Assembly (NCBI GenBank): GCA_029961685.1
Contig: JARWKL010000014.1
Location: 19,912,452 to 19,976,451 of the forward strand
Length of the DNA: 64,000 bases
Direction of reading: 5' to 3'
Source: Aristolochia californica
Taxonomy: Eukaryota > Streptophyta > Magnoliopsida > Piperales > Aristolochiaceae
Each line of letters opens with the position of its first letter. The first letter of the stretch is position 1. The translations under genes were made by a program, and so were the position numbers. Below are positions 1-14,975 of the stretch, piece by piece. The notes beneath the pieces were generated by a model that was not told the DNA's origin, made no database searches, and was given only the letters and a program-made list of their open reading frames with translations.

Positions 1-494
1 ATTAGTACAACCCCTAATAGATTTGTGGAATTTTATAAGAAAGAGATTTCTAATTGATCCTAACATGTTTTAAATGTGGTGCATATGCATGCGATAAACA
101 TGGTGAAGATGCAAATGACCTAATGATCCAAAAATTTCAAGGAGTAGAAAAAAAATTCTCAAGTCAACATGCGGTGGGATATACAAGAGCCAAACAACCC
201 ACTTTTTGCCTATTTTACACAAAGAAAACCTAAAAACTCACAAATACTTTTTGGAATTATCTCTCTCAGCATTTGTGCATTTCCATTTTGGATGTTCAAT
301 TTTTTTTCAAACTTGAGTTTTCACCTTCACAGTTTTCTCGTAAACAAAAAAATAAGGCAAATATAGATCACAAAAAAATGAAAATTTAAGAGTTTATTAT
401 GTATGCAAAGAAATTTGAAAGCTATAATAAATGTAAGTGAAGAAAATTATTTCACGCCCTAAAAATTAACACCAAAGTTTTCTTATCCACGTTT

Positions 495-992
495 GGGAAA
501 TTCCACTAGTACTACCCCTAATAGCTTGGTGGAATTTTATAAGAATTAGATTTCTAATTGATCCTAACATGTTTTAAATGTGGTGGATATGCATGCAGAA
601 ACATGTTGAAGATGCAAATGACGTAATGATCCAAAAATTTTGAGTAGAAAAAACTAAATTCTCAAGTTAACGTGCGTTGGGCTATTTACCAGAGCCAAAC
701 AACCCACTTTTTTTCGATTTTACAAAAAGCGGACTTAAAAATCACTTATACTTTTTTTAATTATCTCTATAAGCTTATGTGTATTTCCATTTTGGATGTT
801 AAATTTTTATCCAACATGAGTTTCACTCTACTAGTTTTCCCGTCAACAAAATGATTAGGCAAATATAGATCGCAACAAAATGAAAAATTTAGAATTTAAG
901 TATGTAAAAAAATTTGAACACTATAATAAAAGTGAGTGATGAAATTATTTCATGCACTAAAAATGAACACCAAACTTTTGTTATCCACATTT
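495..992. repeat. Example satellite monomer (498 bp)
   Basis: One complete unit from anchor to anchor, given as a phase reference. Each unit carries two copies of the 8-bp palindrome AACATGTT (or a close variant) about 35 bp apart, in the TAACATGTTTTAAATG and GAAACATGTTGAAG segments. They act as direct repeats and explain some deletions elsewhere. A T-rich run of 6-9 T follows GTTCAA in each unit and varies in length. No subrepeat that would make the 500-bp unit a simple dimer or trimer is visible. Confidence 0.85.
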
Positions 993-2510
993 GGGAAATT
1001 CCACTCGTAAAACCCTTAATAGCTTGGTGGAATTTTATAAGAAAGGGATTTCTAGTTGATGCTAACAAGTTTTAAATGTGGTGGATATGCATGCCAGAAA
1101 CATGTTGAAGATGTAAATGACCTAATGATCAAAATATTTTGAGTAGAAAAAATTAAATTCTCAAGTAAACGTGCGATGGGATATTTACCAGAGTCAAAGA
1201 ATGCACTTTTCGCCTTTTTTACAAAAAGCGGACCTAAAAACTCACAGATACTTTTTGAAATTATCTCTCTTAGCATTTGTGCATTTCCATTTTGGATGAT
1301 CAATTTTTTTTCTTACTTGAGTTTTCACTTCCCTAGTTTTCTCGTATACGAAAAGATAAGGAATAGATCACAACAAAATAAAAATTTTAGAGTTTATCTA
1401 TGCAAAAAAATTTGAAAACTATAATAATTGTGGGAGAAGAAAATTAATTCATGCACTAAAGATGAACACCAATGGTTTGTTATCCACGTTTGGGAAATTC
1501 CACTAGTGCAACCCCTAATAGCATGGTGGAATTTTATAGAAAGAGATTTCTAATTGATCCTAACATGGTTTAAATGTGGTGGATATGCATGCGATAAACA
1601 TGTTGAAGATGCAAATGACCTAATGATCCAAAAATTTCGAGTAGAAAAAACTAAATTCTAGAGTTAATATGCGGTGGGATATACTAGAGCCAAACAACCC
1701 ACTTTTCGCCTATTTTACAAAAAGCAAACCTAAAAACAGACAAATACTTTTTGGAATTATCTCTCGCAGCATTTGTGCATTTCCATTTTGGATGTTCAAT
1801 TTTTTTTCAAACTTGAGTTTTCACTCACCCAGTTTTCTTGTAAACAAAGAGATCAGGAAAATATAGATCACAACAAAATGAAAATTTTAGAATTTATTAT
1901 GTATGCAAAAAAATTTGAAAACTATAATAAATGTGAGTGAAGAAAAATATTTCATGCACTAAAAATGAACACCAAAGTTTTCTTATCCACGTTTGGGAAA
2001 TTCCACTAGTATAACCCCTAATAGCTTGGTGGAATTTTATAAGAAAGAGATTTCTAATTGATCCTAACATGTTTTAAATGTGGTGGATATGCTTTCCAGA
2101 AACATGTTGAAGATCCAAATGACGTAATGATCCAAAAATTTCGAGTTGAAAAAATTAAATTCTCAAGTTAACGTTCGTTGGGCTATTTACCAGAGCCAAA
2201 CAACCTACTTTTTTCCGATTTTACAAAAAGTGGACCTAAAAAATCACATATACTTTTTTTAATTATCTCTATCAGGTTTTGAGTATTTCCATTTTGGATG
2301 TTCAATTTTTTTCACACTAGAGTTTCACTCTCCTAGTTTTCTCGTTAACAAAATGATTAGGCAAATATAGATCGCAACAAAATGAAAAATTTAGAGTTTA
2401 TGTATGTAAAAAAAATTGAACACTATAATAAATGTGAGTGAAGAAAATTATTTCATGTACTAAAAATGAACACCAAAGTTTTGTTATCCACGTTTGGGAA
2501 ATTCCACTTG

Positions 2511-4200
2511 TAAAACCCATAATAGCTTGGTGGAATTTTAAAAGAAAGGGATTTCTAGTTGATCCTAATAAGTTTTAAATGTGGTGGATATGCATGCCAG
2601 AAACATCTTGAAGATGCAAATGACGTAATGATCCAAATATTTCAAGGAGTAGAAAAAATTAAATTCTCAAGTTAACGTGTGTTGTGATATTTACCAGTGC
2701 CAAACAACCCATGTTTTGCCTATTTTACAAAAAGCGGACCTAAAAAATCACGTATACTTTTTTGAATTATCTCTATCAGCTTTTGTGTATTTTTCCATTT
2801 TGGAAATTCAATTTTTTTCAAACATGAGTTGTCACTCTCCTAGTTTTCTCGTAAACAAAATGATAAGGCAAATATAGACCACAACGAAATGAAATATTTA
2901 GAGTTTATGTATGCAAAAATATTTGAAAACTATAATAAATGTGAGTAAAGCAAATTATTTCATGCACTAAAAATGAACACCAAAGATTTGTTATCCACGT
3001 TTGGGAAATTCCTTTCGTACAACCCCTAATAGCTTGGTGGAATTTTATAAGAAAGAGATTTCTAGTTGATCCTAACATGTTTTAAATATGGTGGATATGC
3101 ATGCCAGAAACATGTTGAAGATGCAAATGACCTAATGATCAAAAAATTTCAAGGAGTAGAAAAAATTAAATTCTCAAGTTAACATGCGATGGGATATTTA
3201 CCAGAACCAAACAACCCACTTTTTGCCTATTTTACAAAAAGCGGACATTAAAAATCTCAGATACTTTTTGGAATTATCTCTCTCAGCATTTGTGCATTTC
3301 CATTTTGGATGTTCAATTTTTTTTCAAACTTTAGTTTTCGCTTCCCTAGTTTTCTCGTATACAAAAAGATAAAAATTTTAGATTTTATCTATGCAAAAAA
3401 AATTGAAAACTACAACAAATGTGAGTGAAGAAAATTAATTCACGCACTAAAAATGAACACCAAAGGTTTGTAATCCACGTTTTGGAAATTCCACTAGTAC
3501 AATCCCCAATAGCTTGGAGGAATTTTATACGAAAGAGATTTCTAATTGATCCTAACATATTTTAAATATGGTGGATATGCATGCCAGTAACAAGAATAAG
3601 ATGCAAATGACCAAATGATCAAAACAATTCGAGTAGAAAAAATTAAATTCTCAGGTTAACGTGCGGTGGGATATTTACCAAAACATAACAACCCACTTTT
3701 TTCTATTTTGCAAAAAGCGGACCTAAAAAATCACCGATACTTATCTGAATTATCTCTCTCAACATTTGTGCATTTCCATTTGGGATGTTCAATTTTTTTT
3801 CAAACTTGAGTTGTCACTCTCCTAGTTTTCTCATAAACAAAATGATAAGGCAAATATAGATCACAACAAAATGAAAAATTTAGAGTTTATGTATGTAAAA
3901 AAATTTGAACACTATAATAAATGTGAATGAAGAAAATTATTTTACGTACTAAAAATGAACACCAAAGTTTTGTTATCCAGTTTAGGAAATTGCACTCGTA
4001 CAACACATAATAGTTTGGTGGAATTTTATAAGAAAGGGATTTCTAGTTGATCCTAACAATTTTTAAATGTGGTGGATATGCATGCTAGAAACATGTTGAA
4101 GATGCAAATGACCTAATCATAAAAAAAATTTGAGTAGAAAAAATCTAATTCTCAAGGTAACGTGTGATGGGATATTTACCTGAGCCAAAGAACCCATTTT
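2511..4200. repeat. Multi-monomer block, copy 1 of ~12.47-kb-offset pair
   Basis: The order of variants is a unit with CCCATAATAG and GTTGTGATATTTACCAGTG, then a D-type unit (TTCGTACAACCCC, ATATGGTGG), an E-type unit (ACAAGAATAAGATGC) and an A-type unit (CGTACAACACATAATAG-like, at 3997). The same succession occurs at about 14976-16670. The A anchors lie at 3997 and 16463, an offset of 12466 bp or about 25 monomers. The outer limits are approximate. Confidence 0.6.
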
Positions 4201-5689
4201 TTGCTTATTTTACAAGAAGCGGACCAAAAAAATCACAGATACTTTTTGGAATTATCTCTATCAGCATTTGTGCATTTTTCATTTTGGATGTTCAATTTTT
4301 TTTCAAACTTCAGTTTTCCCTCTCCCAGTTTTCTTGTAAACAAAAAGATAAGGCAAATATTGGTCACAACAAAATGAAAATTTTAGAGTTTATTATGTAT
4401 GAAAAAAAATTTGAAAACTATAATAAATGTGAGTGAAGAGAATTATTTCGAGCACTAAAAATGAACACCAAAGTTTTGTTATCCACGTTTGGGAAATTCC
4501 ACTAGTACAACCCCTAATAGCTTGGTGGAATTTTATAAGAAAGAGCTTTCTAATTGATCCTAACATGTTTTAAATGTGGTGGATATCCATGCCAGAAACA
4601 TGTTGAAGATGCAAATGACGTAATGATCCAAATATTTCAAGGAGTAGAAAAAATTAAATTCTCAAGTTAACGTGCGTTGGGATATTTACCAGTGCCAAAC
4701 AACCCACGTTTTGCCTATTTTACAAAAAGTGGACCTAACAAAGCACATATACTTTTTGGAATTATCTCTCTCAGCATTTGTGCATTTCCATTTTGGATGT
4801 TCAATTTTTTTTCAGACTTGAATTTTCACTTCCCAAGTTTTCTCGTATACGAAAAGATAAGGCAAATATAGATCACAACAAAATAAAAATTTTAGAGTTT
4901 ATCTATGCAAAAAAATTTGAAAACTATAATAAATGTGAGAAAAGATAATTAATTCACGCACTAAAAATGAACACCAATGGTTTGTTATCCACGTTTGGGA
5001 AATTCCACTAGTACAACCCCTAATAGCTTGGAGGAATTTTATAAGAAAGAGATTTCTAATTGATCCTAACATGTTTTAAATGTGGTGGATATGCATGCCA
5101 GAAACATGTTGAAGATGCAAATGACGCAATGCTCCAAAAATTTCAAGGAGTAGAAAAAATTAAATTCTAAAGTTATCATGCGTTGGGATATTTACAACTG
5201 CCAAACAACCCACTTTTTGCCTATTTGACAAAAAGCGGACCGAAAAAATCACATATACTTTTTCAAATTATCTCTATCAGCTTTTGTGTATTTCCATTTT
5301 GGATGTTCATTTTGTTTTCAAACTTGAGATGTCACTCTCCTAGGTTTCTCGTAAACAAAATGATAAGGCAAATATAGATCACAACAAAATGAAAAATTTA
5401 GTGTTTATGTATGCAAAAATATTTGAAAACTATAATAAATGTGAGTGAATAAAATTATTTCACGCACTAAAAATGATCACCAAAGTTTTGTTATCCACGT
5501 TTGGGAAATTCCACTCGTATAACCCCTAATAGCTTGGTGGAATTTTATAAGAAAGAGATTTCTAGTTGATCCTAACATGTTTTAAATATGTTGGATTTGC
5601 GTGCTAGAAACTTGTTGAAGATGCAAATGACCTAATGATAAAAAAATTTCAAGGAGTAGAAAAACTTAAATTCTCAAGTTAACGTGCAG

Positions 5690-8600
5690 TGGGATATTTA
5701 CCAGAGCCAAACAACCCACTTTTTGCCTATTTTACAAAAAGCGGACCTAAAAAATCACATATACATTTTGGAATTATCTCTCTCAGCATTTGTGCATTTC
5801 CATTTTGGATGTTCAATTTTTTTTGAAACTTGAGTTTTCGCTCTCCATGTTTTCTTGTAAACAAAAAGATAAGGCAAATATAGATCTCAACAAAAAGAAA
5901 ATTTTAGAGTTTATGTATGCAAAAATATTTGAAAACTATAATAAATATGAGTGGAGAAAATTATTTCATGCACTAAAAATGAACACCAAAGTTTTGTTTT
6001 CCACATTAGGGAAATTCCATTAGTACAACCCCTCATAGGTTGGTGGAATTTTATAAGAAAGAGATTTCTAATTGTTCCTAACATGTTTTAAATGTGGTGG
6101 ATATGCTGCCAGAAACAAGTTGAAGATGAAAATGACCTAATTATCCAAAAATTTCAAGGAGTAGAAAAACTTAAATTCTCAAGTTAACGTGCGGTGGGAA
6201 AATTACTAGAGCCAAACAACCCACTTTTTGCCTATTTTACAAAAAGCGGACCTAAAAAATCACAGGTACTTTTTTTAATTCTCTCTCTCAGCATTTGTGC
6301 ATTTCCATTTTGGATGTTCAATTTTTTTTTCACTCCCTCAATTTTCTCGTAAACAAAAATAAAAGGCAAATATAGATCACAACAAAATGAAAATTTTGGA
6401 GTTTATGTATGCAAAAAAATTTGAAATCTATAATAAATGGGAGTGAAGAAAATTATTTCATACACTAAAAATGAACACCAAAGTTTTGTTATCCATGTTT
6501 GGGAAATTCCACTAGTACAACCCCTAATAGATTGGTGGAATTTTTAAGAAAGAGATTTCTAATTGATCCTGACATGTTTTAATTGTGGTGGATATGCATG
6601 CAAAAAACATATTGAAGATGCAAATGACCAAATGATCCGAAAATTTTAAGGTGTAGAAAAAAATAAATTGTCAAGTTAACATGCAGTGGGATATACCAGA
6701 GCCAAACAACCAACTTTTTGCCTATTTTACAAAAAGCGTTCCTAAAAACTCACAAATACTTCTTGGAATTATCTCTCTCAAGATTTGTGCATTTCCATTT
6801 TGGATCTTCAATTTTTTTTCAAACTTGACTTTTCACTCCCCTAGTTTTCTCGTAATGAAAAAGATAAGGCAAATATAGATCACAACAAAATGAAAATTTT
6901 AGAGTTAATTATGTATGCAAAAAAAATTGAAAACTATAATAAATGTGAGTGAATAAAATTATTTCACGAACTAAAAATGAGCACCAAAGTTTTGTTATCC
7001 ACGTTTGGGAAATTCCACTAGTACAACCACTCATAGCTTGGTGGAATTTTATAAGAAAGAGATTTCTAATTGATCCTAACATGTTTTAAATTTGGTGGAT
7101 ATGAATACCAGAAACGTGTTGAAGATGCAAATGACGTAATGATCCAAAAAGTTCAACGAGTAGAAAAAATTAAATTCTCAAGTTAACATGTGGTGGGATA
7201 TTAACAAGATCCAAACAACCCACTTTTTGCCTATTTTAAAAAAAGCGGACCTAAAAAATCACATATTCTTTTTTGAATTATCTCTCTCAATTTTGTGTAT
7301 TTCCATATTGGATGTTCAATTTTTTTCAAACTTGAGTTTTCACTCTTCTAGTTTTCTCGTAAACAAAATGATAAGGCAAATATAGATCACAACAAAATGA
7401 AAAATTTAGAGTTTATGTATGCATAAAAATTTGAAAACTATAATAAATGTGAGTTAAAAAATTATTTCACGCACTAAAAATGATCACCAAAAGTTTGTTG
7501 TCCACGTTTGGGAAATTCCACTACTATAACCCCTAATAGCTTGGTCGAATTTTATAAGAAAAAGATTTCTAATTGATCCTAACATGTTTTAAATATGGTG
7601 GATATGCATGACAGGAACATGTTGAAGATGCAAATGACGTAATGATCCAAAAATTTCGAGTAGAAAAAATTAAATTCTCAAGTTAACGTGCAGTGGGATA
7701 TTTTCCAGAGCCAAACAACCCACTTTTTGCGTATTTTACAAAAAGCGGACTTAAAAAATCACATATACTTTTTTGAATTATCACTCTCAGCTTTTGTATA
7801 TTTCCATTTTGGATTTTCAATTTTTTTCAAACTTGAGTTTTCTCGTAAACAAAATAATAAGGCAAATATAGATCACAAAAAAATGAAAATTAAGAGTTTA
7901 TGAATACAAAAAAATTTGAAAACTATAATAAAATTGAGTGAAGAAAACTATTTCTCGCAATAAAAATGAACACCAAAGTTTTGTGATCCACGTTTGGGAA
8001 ATTCCACTCGTACAACCTCTAATAGCTTGGTGGAATTTTATAAGAAAGAGGTTTCTAGTTGATCCTAACATGTTTTAAATGTGGTGGACATGTATGCCAG
8101 AAACATGTTGAAGATGCAAATGATCTAACGATCCAAAAATTTCGAGTAGAAAATTTTAAATTGTCAAGTAAACGTGCAGTGGGATATTTACCAGAGCCAA
8201 ACAACCCACTTTTTTCCATTTTTAAAAAAAGCGGAATTAAAAAATCACAGATAGTTTTTGGAATTATCTCTCTCAGAATTTGTGCATTTCCATATTTGAT
8301 GTTCAATTTTTTTTCAAACTTGAGTTTTCACTCCTCCAGTTTTCTCGTAAACAAAAAGATAAGGCAAATATAGATCACAAAAAAATAAAAAATTTAGAGT
8401 TTATGTATGCAAAAAATATTGAAATATATAATAAAAGTGAGTGAAGAAAATTAATTCACACACTAAAAATGAACACAAAAGGTTTGTTATCCACGTTTGG
8501 GAAATTCCACTAGCACAACCCCTAATAGCTTGGTGGAATTTTATAAGAAAGAGATTTCTAATTGATCCTAACATGCTTTAAATGTGGTGGATATGCATGA

Positions 8601-9740
8601 GATAAACATGTTGAAGATGCAAAAGACCTAATGATCCGAAAATTTTGAGGAGTAAAAAAAAAAAGTTCTCAAGTTAACATGCGGTGGGATATACCAGAGC
8701 CAAACATCCCACTTTTTGCCTATTTTACAAAAAGCGAAGCAAAAACTCACAAATACTTTTTGGAATTATCTCTCTCAGCATTTGTGCAAAAAAAATTTAA
8801 GAGTTTATTATGTGTGCAAAAAAAATTGAAAACTATAATAAATGTGAGTGAAGAAAATTATTTCACGCACTAAAAATGAACACCAAAGTTTTGTTTTCCA
8901 CGTTTGGGAAATTCCACTAGTACATCCCCTAATAGCTTGGTGGAATTTTATAAGAAAGAGATTTCTAATTGATCCTAACATGTTTTAAATGCGGTGGATA
9001 TGCATGCGATAAACATGTTGAAGATGCAAATGACCTAATGATCCGAAAATTTCAAAAAGCAGAAAAAAATAAATTCTCAAGTTAACATGCGGTGGGATAT
9101 ACCAGATCCAAACGACCCACTTTTTGCCTATTTTTAAAAAAGAACACCTAAAAACTCACAAATACTTTTTGGAATTATCTCTTTCAGCATTTGTGCATTT
9201 CCATTTTGGATGTTCAATTTTTTTTAAAAGTTGAGTTTTCACTCTCCCAGTTTTCTCGTCAACAAAAAGATAAGGCAAATATTGATCACAACAAAATGAA
9301 AATTTTAAAGTTTATTATGTATGAAAAAAAATTAGAAAACTGTAATAAATGTGGGTGAAGAAAATTATTTTCATGCACTAAAAATGAACACCAAAGTTTT
9401 GTTATCCACATTGAGGAAATTCAACTAGTACAACCCCAGATAGCTTGGTGGAATTTTATAAGAAAGATATTTCTAATTGATCCTAACATGTTTTAAATGT
9501 GGTGGATATGCATGCCAGAAACATGTTGAAGATACAAATGACGTAATGATCCAAAAATTTCGAGTAGATAAAATTAAATTCTCATGTTAGCGTGCATTGG
9601 GCTATTTACATGAGCCAAACAACCCACTTTTTTCCGATTTTACAAAAAGCGGACCTAAAATATCACATATACTTTTTTTAATTATCTCTATCAGCTTTTG
9701 TGTATTTCCATTTTGGATGTTCAATTTTTTACAAACTAGA
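5690..9740. repeat. ~4-kb duplicated block, copy 1
   Basis: Corresponds monomer by monomer to 10610-14790. Shared rare variants are the GGGAWAATTACTAGAGCC unit with CACTCCCTCAATTTTC (6330 and 11255), the GGGATATACCAGAGCC unit (6687 and 11611), the TCAGAATTTGTGCATTTCCATATTTGATG unit (near 8274 and 13220), and CAAACTAGAG (9731 and 14778). The offset is about 4923-4948 bp up to 8.7 kb. It rises to about 5045 bp beyond 8790, because this copy lost about 95 bp there. Confidence 0.7.
8781..8800. repeat. Deletion junction inside a monomer (~95 bp lost)
   Basis: CAGCATTTGTGCA runs straight into AAAAAAATTTAAGAG. The CATTTTGGATGTTCAA to ATAAGGCAAATATAGATC segment is skipped. The duplicate at about 13730-13840 still has it, so the loss followed the duplication. 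Confidence 0.8.
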
Positions 9741-10609
9741 GTTTAACTCTCCTTGTTTTCTCGTAAAGAAAAAGATAAGGCAAATATAGATCACAAAAAA
9801 ATGAAAATTTTCGAGTTTATTTTGTATGCAAAAAAATTTGAAAATTATAATAAATGTGAGAGAAGAAAATTAATTCACGCACTAAAAATGAACACCAAAG
9901 GTTTGTTATCCACGTTTAGGAAATTCCACTAGTACAACCCCTAATAGCTTGGTGGAATTTTATAAGAAAGAGATTTCTAATTGATCCTAACATGGTTTAA
10001 ATGTGGCGGATATCCATGCGATAAACATGTTGAAGATGCAAATGACCTAATGATCCGAAAATTTCAAGGTGTAGAAAAAAATAAATTCTCAAGTTAACAA
10101 GCGGTGGGTTATACAAGAGCCAAACAACGCAATTTTTGCCTATTTGACAAAAATCGGACAAAAAAACTCACAAATACTTCTTGGAATTATCTCTCTAAGC
10201 ATTTGTGCATTTCCATTTTGTATGTTCAATTTTTTTTCAAACTTGAGTTTTCCCACTCCTAGTTTTCTTGTAAACAAAAAGATAAGGCAAATATTGATCA
10301 CAACAAAATGAAAATTTTAAAGTTTATTATGTATGCAAAAAAATAAAAAAACTATAAAAAATGTGGGTGAAGAAAATTATTTTCATGCACTAAAAATGAA
10401 CACCAAAGTTTTGTTATCCACATTGAGGAAATTTCACTAGTACAACCCCAAATAGCTTGGTGGAATTTTATGAGAAAGAGATTTCTAATTGATCCTAACA
10501 TGTTTTAAATGTGGTGTTTATGCATGCCAGAAACAAGTATAAGATGCAAATGACAAAATGATAAAAAATATTCAAGTAGAAAAAATTAAATTCTCAAGTT
10601 AACGTGCAG

Positions 10610-13600
10610 TGGGATATTTACTAGAGCCAAACAACCCACTTTTTGCCTATTTTACGAAAATCAAACCCAAAAAAATCACATATACTTTTTGGAATTATCT
10701 CTCTTAGCATTTGTGCATTTCCATTTTGGATGTTCATTTTTTTTCAAACTTGAGTTTTCACTCTCCTTGTTTTCTCGAAAACAAAAAGATAAGGCAAATA
10801 TAGATCACAACAAAAAGAAAATTTTAGAGTTTATGTATGAAAAAAGATTAGAAAACTATAATAATTGTGAGTGAAGAAAATTATTTCACGCACTAAAAAT
10901 GAACACCAAAGTTTTATTATCCACATTTGGGAAATTCCACTAGTACAACCCCTCAGAGCTTGGTGGAATTTTCTAAGAAAGAGATTTCTAATTGATCCTA
11001 CATTGTTTTAAATGTGGTGGATATGCATGCCAGAAACAAGTTGAAGATGAAAATGACCTAATTATCTGAAAATTTCTAGGAGTAGAAAAAAAGTAAATTC
11101 TCAAATTAACATGCGGCGGGATAATTACTAGAGCCAAACAACCCACTTTTTTCCTATTTTACAAAAAGAGGACCTAAAAAATCATAGATACTTTTCTGAA
11201 TTCTCCCTCTCAGCATTTGTGCATTTCCATTTTGGATGTTCAATTTTTTTTCAACACTCCCTCAATTTTCTCGTAAACAAAAATATAAGTCAAATATAGA
11301 TCACAACAAAATGAAATTTTAAGAGTTTATGTATGAAAAAAAATTTGAAATCTATAATAAATGTGAATGAATAAAATTATTTCATGCACTAAAAAAAACA
11401 CCAAAGTTTTGTTATCCACATTTGGGAAATTCCACTAATACAAACCCTAATAGCTTGGTGGAATTTTTAAGAAAGAGATTTCTAATTGATCCTAACATGT
11501 TTTAATAGTGGTGGATATGCATGCGAAAAACATGTTGAAGATGCAAATGACCTAATGATCCAAAAATTTTAAGGTGTAGAAAAAAATAAATTCTCAAGTT
11601 AACATGCGGTGGGATATACCAGAGCCAAACAACCTACTTTTTGCCTATTTTACAAATAGCGCTACTAAAAACTCACAAATACTTCTTTGAATTATCTCTC
11701 TCAGGATTTGTGCATTTCCATTTTGGATGTTCAATTTTTTTTCAAACTTGAGTTTTCTCTCTCCCAGTTTTCTCGTAAACAAAAAGATATGGCAAATATT
11801 GATCACAGCAAAAAGAAAATTTTAGAGTTTATAATGTATGCAAAAAAATTTGAAAACTATAATAAATGTGAGTGAATAAAATTATTTCATGTACTAAAAA
11901 TGAACACAAAAGTTTTGCTATCCACGTTTGGGAAATTCCACTTGTACAACCCCTAATAGCTTGGTGGAATTTTATAAGAAAGAGATTTCTAATTGATCCT
12001 CACATGTTTTAAATGTGGTGGATATGCTTGCCAAAAACATGTTGAAGATGCAAATGATGTAATGATCCAAAAAGTTCAAGGAGTAGAAAAAATTAAATTC
12101 TCAAGTTAACGTACGGTGGGATATTGACCAGAGCCAAAGAACCCACTTTTCGCGTATTTTACAAAAATCGGACCTAAAAAATCACATATACTTTTTTGAA
12201 TTATCTCTCTCAACTTTTGTGTATTTCCATTTTGGATGTTCAATGTTTTTCAAACATGAGTTTTCACTCTCCTAGTTTTCTCGTGAAAAAATGATAAGGC
12301 AAATATAAATCACAACAAAATGAAAAATTTAGAGTTTATGTATACATAAAAATTTGAAAACTATAATAAATGTGAGTGAAAAAAATTATTTCACCCACTA
12401 AAAATGATCACCAAAAGTTTTTTATCCAAGTTTTGGAAATTCCACTACTATAACCCCTAATAGCTCTCTGGAATTTAATAAGAAAGAAATTTCTAATTGA
12501 TCCTAACATGTTTTAAATGTAGTGGATATGCATGACAGAAACATGTTGAAGATGCAAATGACGTAATGATCCAAATATTTCAAGGAGTAGAAAAAATTAA
12601 ATTCTCAATTTAACGTGCGGTGGGATATTTACCAGAGCCAAACAACCCACTTTTTGCCTACTTTACAAAAAGCGGACATCAAAAATCACATATACTTTTT
12701 TGAATTATCACTCTCAGCTTTTGTGTATTTCTATTTTGGATGTTCAATTTTTTTCAAACTTGAGTTTTCTCTCTCCATGTTTTGTCATAAACAAAATGAT
12801 AAGGCAAATATAGATCACAACAAAATGAAAAATTTAGAGTTTATGAATACAAAAAAATTTGAAAACAATAATCAATGTGAGTGAAGAAAATTATTTTTTG
12901 CAATAAAAATGAACACCAAAGTTTTGTTATCCACGTTTGGGAAATTTCACTCCTACAACCCCTAATAGCTTGGTGGAATTTTATAAGAAAGAGATTTCTA
13001 GTTGATCCTAACATGTTTTAAATGTGGAGGATATGTATGCTAGAAACATGTTGAAGATGCAAATAACCTAATGATCCAAAAATTTCAAGGAGTAGAAAAA
13101 TTTTAATTGTCAAGTAAACGTGAGGTGGGATATTTACCAGAGCCAAACAACCCACTTTTGGCCATTTGTACAAAAAGTGGACCTAAAAAATCACAGATAC
13201 TTTTTGGAATTATCTCTCTCAGAATTTGTGCATTTCCATATTTGATGTTCAATTTTTTTTTCAAACATGAGTTTTCACTCCCCCAGTTTTCTCGTAAACA
13301 AAAAGATAAGGCAAATATAGATCATAACAAAATAAAAAATTTAGAGTTTATGTATGCAAAAAAATTTGAAATCTATAAGAAAGGTGAGTGAAGAAAATTA
13401 ATTCACGCACTAGAAATGAACACCACAGGTTTGTTATCCACGTTTGGGAAATTTCACTAGTACAACCCATAATAGCTTGGTGGAATTTTATAAGAAAGAG
13501 ATTTCTAATTGATCCTAAAATATTTTTAATGTGGATGATATGCATGAGATAAACATGTTGAAGATGCAAATGACCTAATGATCCAAAAATTTCAAGGAGT

Positions 13601-14790
13601 AGAGAAAAATAAATTCTCAAGTTAACATGCGGTGGGATACTCCAGAGCCAAACATCCCACTTTTTGCCTATTTTACAAAAAGTGAACCTAAAAACTCACA
13701 AATACTTTTTGGAATTGTCTCTCTCAGCATTTGGGCATTTCCATTTTGGATGTTCAATTTTTTTTCAAACTTGAGTTTTCACTCTCCCAGTTTTCTCATA
13801 AACAAAAAGCTAATGCAAATACAGATCACAACAAAATCAAAATTTAAGAGTTTATTATGTGTGCAAAAAAAAATTGAAAACTATAATAAATGTGAGTGAA
13901 GAAAATTACTTCACGCACTAAAAACGAACACCAAAGATTTGTTTTCCACGTTTGGGAAATTACATTAGTACAACCCCTAGTAGCTTGGTGGAATTTTATA
14001 AGAAAGAGATTTCTATTTGATCCTAACATGTTTTAAATGTGGTGGATATGCATGTGATAAACATGGTGAAGATGCAAATGACCTAATGATCCAAAAATTT
14101 TACAGAGTAGAAAAAAATAAATTCTCAAGTTAACATGCGGTGGGATATACCAGAGCCAAACAACCCACTTTTTGCCTATTTTACAAAAAGCAAACCTAAA
14201 AACTCACAAATACTTTTTGAATTATCACTCTCAGTGTTTGCCCATTTCCATTACAGATGTTCAATATTTTTTCAAACTTGAGTTTTCGCTCTCCCAGTTT
14301 TCTCGTAAACAAAAAGATAAGGCAAATATAGATCATAACAAAATGAAAATTTTAGAGTTTATTATGTATGCAAAAAAATTTGAAAGCTATAATAAATGTG
14401 AGTGAAGAAGAATATTTCACGCTCTAAAAATTAACACCAAATTTTTCTTATCCACTTTTGCGAAATTCCACTAGTACAACCCCTAATAGCTTGGTGGAAT
14501 TTTATAAGAAATAGATTTCAAATTGATCCCAACATGTTTTAAATGTGGTGGATATGCATGCCAGAAACATGTTGAAGATGCAAATGACGTAATGATCCAA
14601 AAATTTCTAGTAGAAAAAATTAAATTCTCAAGTTAACTTGCGTTGGGCTATTTACCAGAGCCAAACAACCCACTTTTCTCCGATTTTACAAAAAGTGGAC
14701 CTAAAAAATCACATATACTTTTTTTAATTATCTCTATCAGCTTATGTGTATTTCCATTTTGGATGTACAATTTTTTTCAAACTAGAGTTT
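10610..14790. repeat. ~4-kb duplicated block, copy 2
   Basis: Partner of 5690-9740, about ten monomers away. It retains the segment missing from copy 1 at 8790. The similarity appears to end soon after the CAAACTAGAGTTT variant, where the two copies switch to different monomer types. Confidence 0.7.
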
Positions 14791-14975
14791 CACTCTCCTA
14801 GTTTTCTCGTTAACAAAATGATTAGGCAAATATAGATCGCAACAAAATGAAAAATTTAGAGTTTATGTATGTAAAAGAATTTGAACACTATAATAAATGT
14901 GAGTGAAGAAAATTATTTCACGTACTAAAAATGAACAACAAAGTTTTGTTATCCACGTTTGGGAAATTCCACTCG

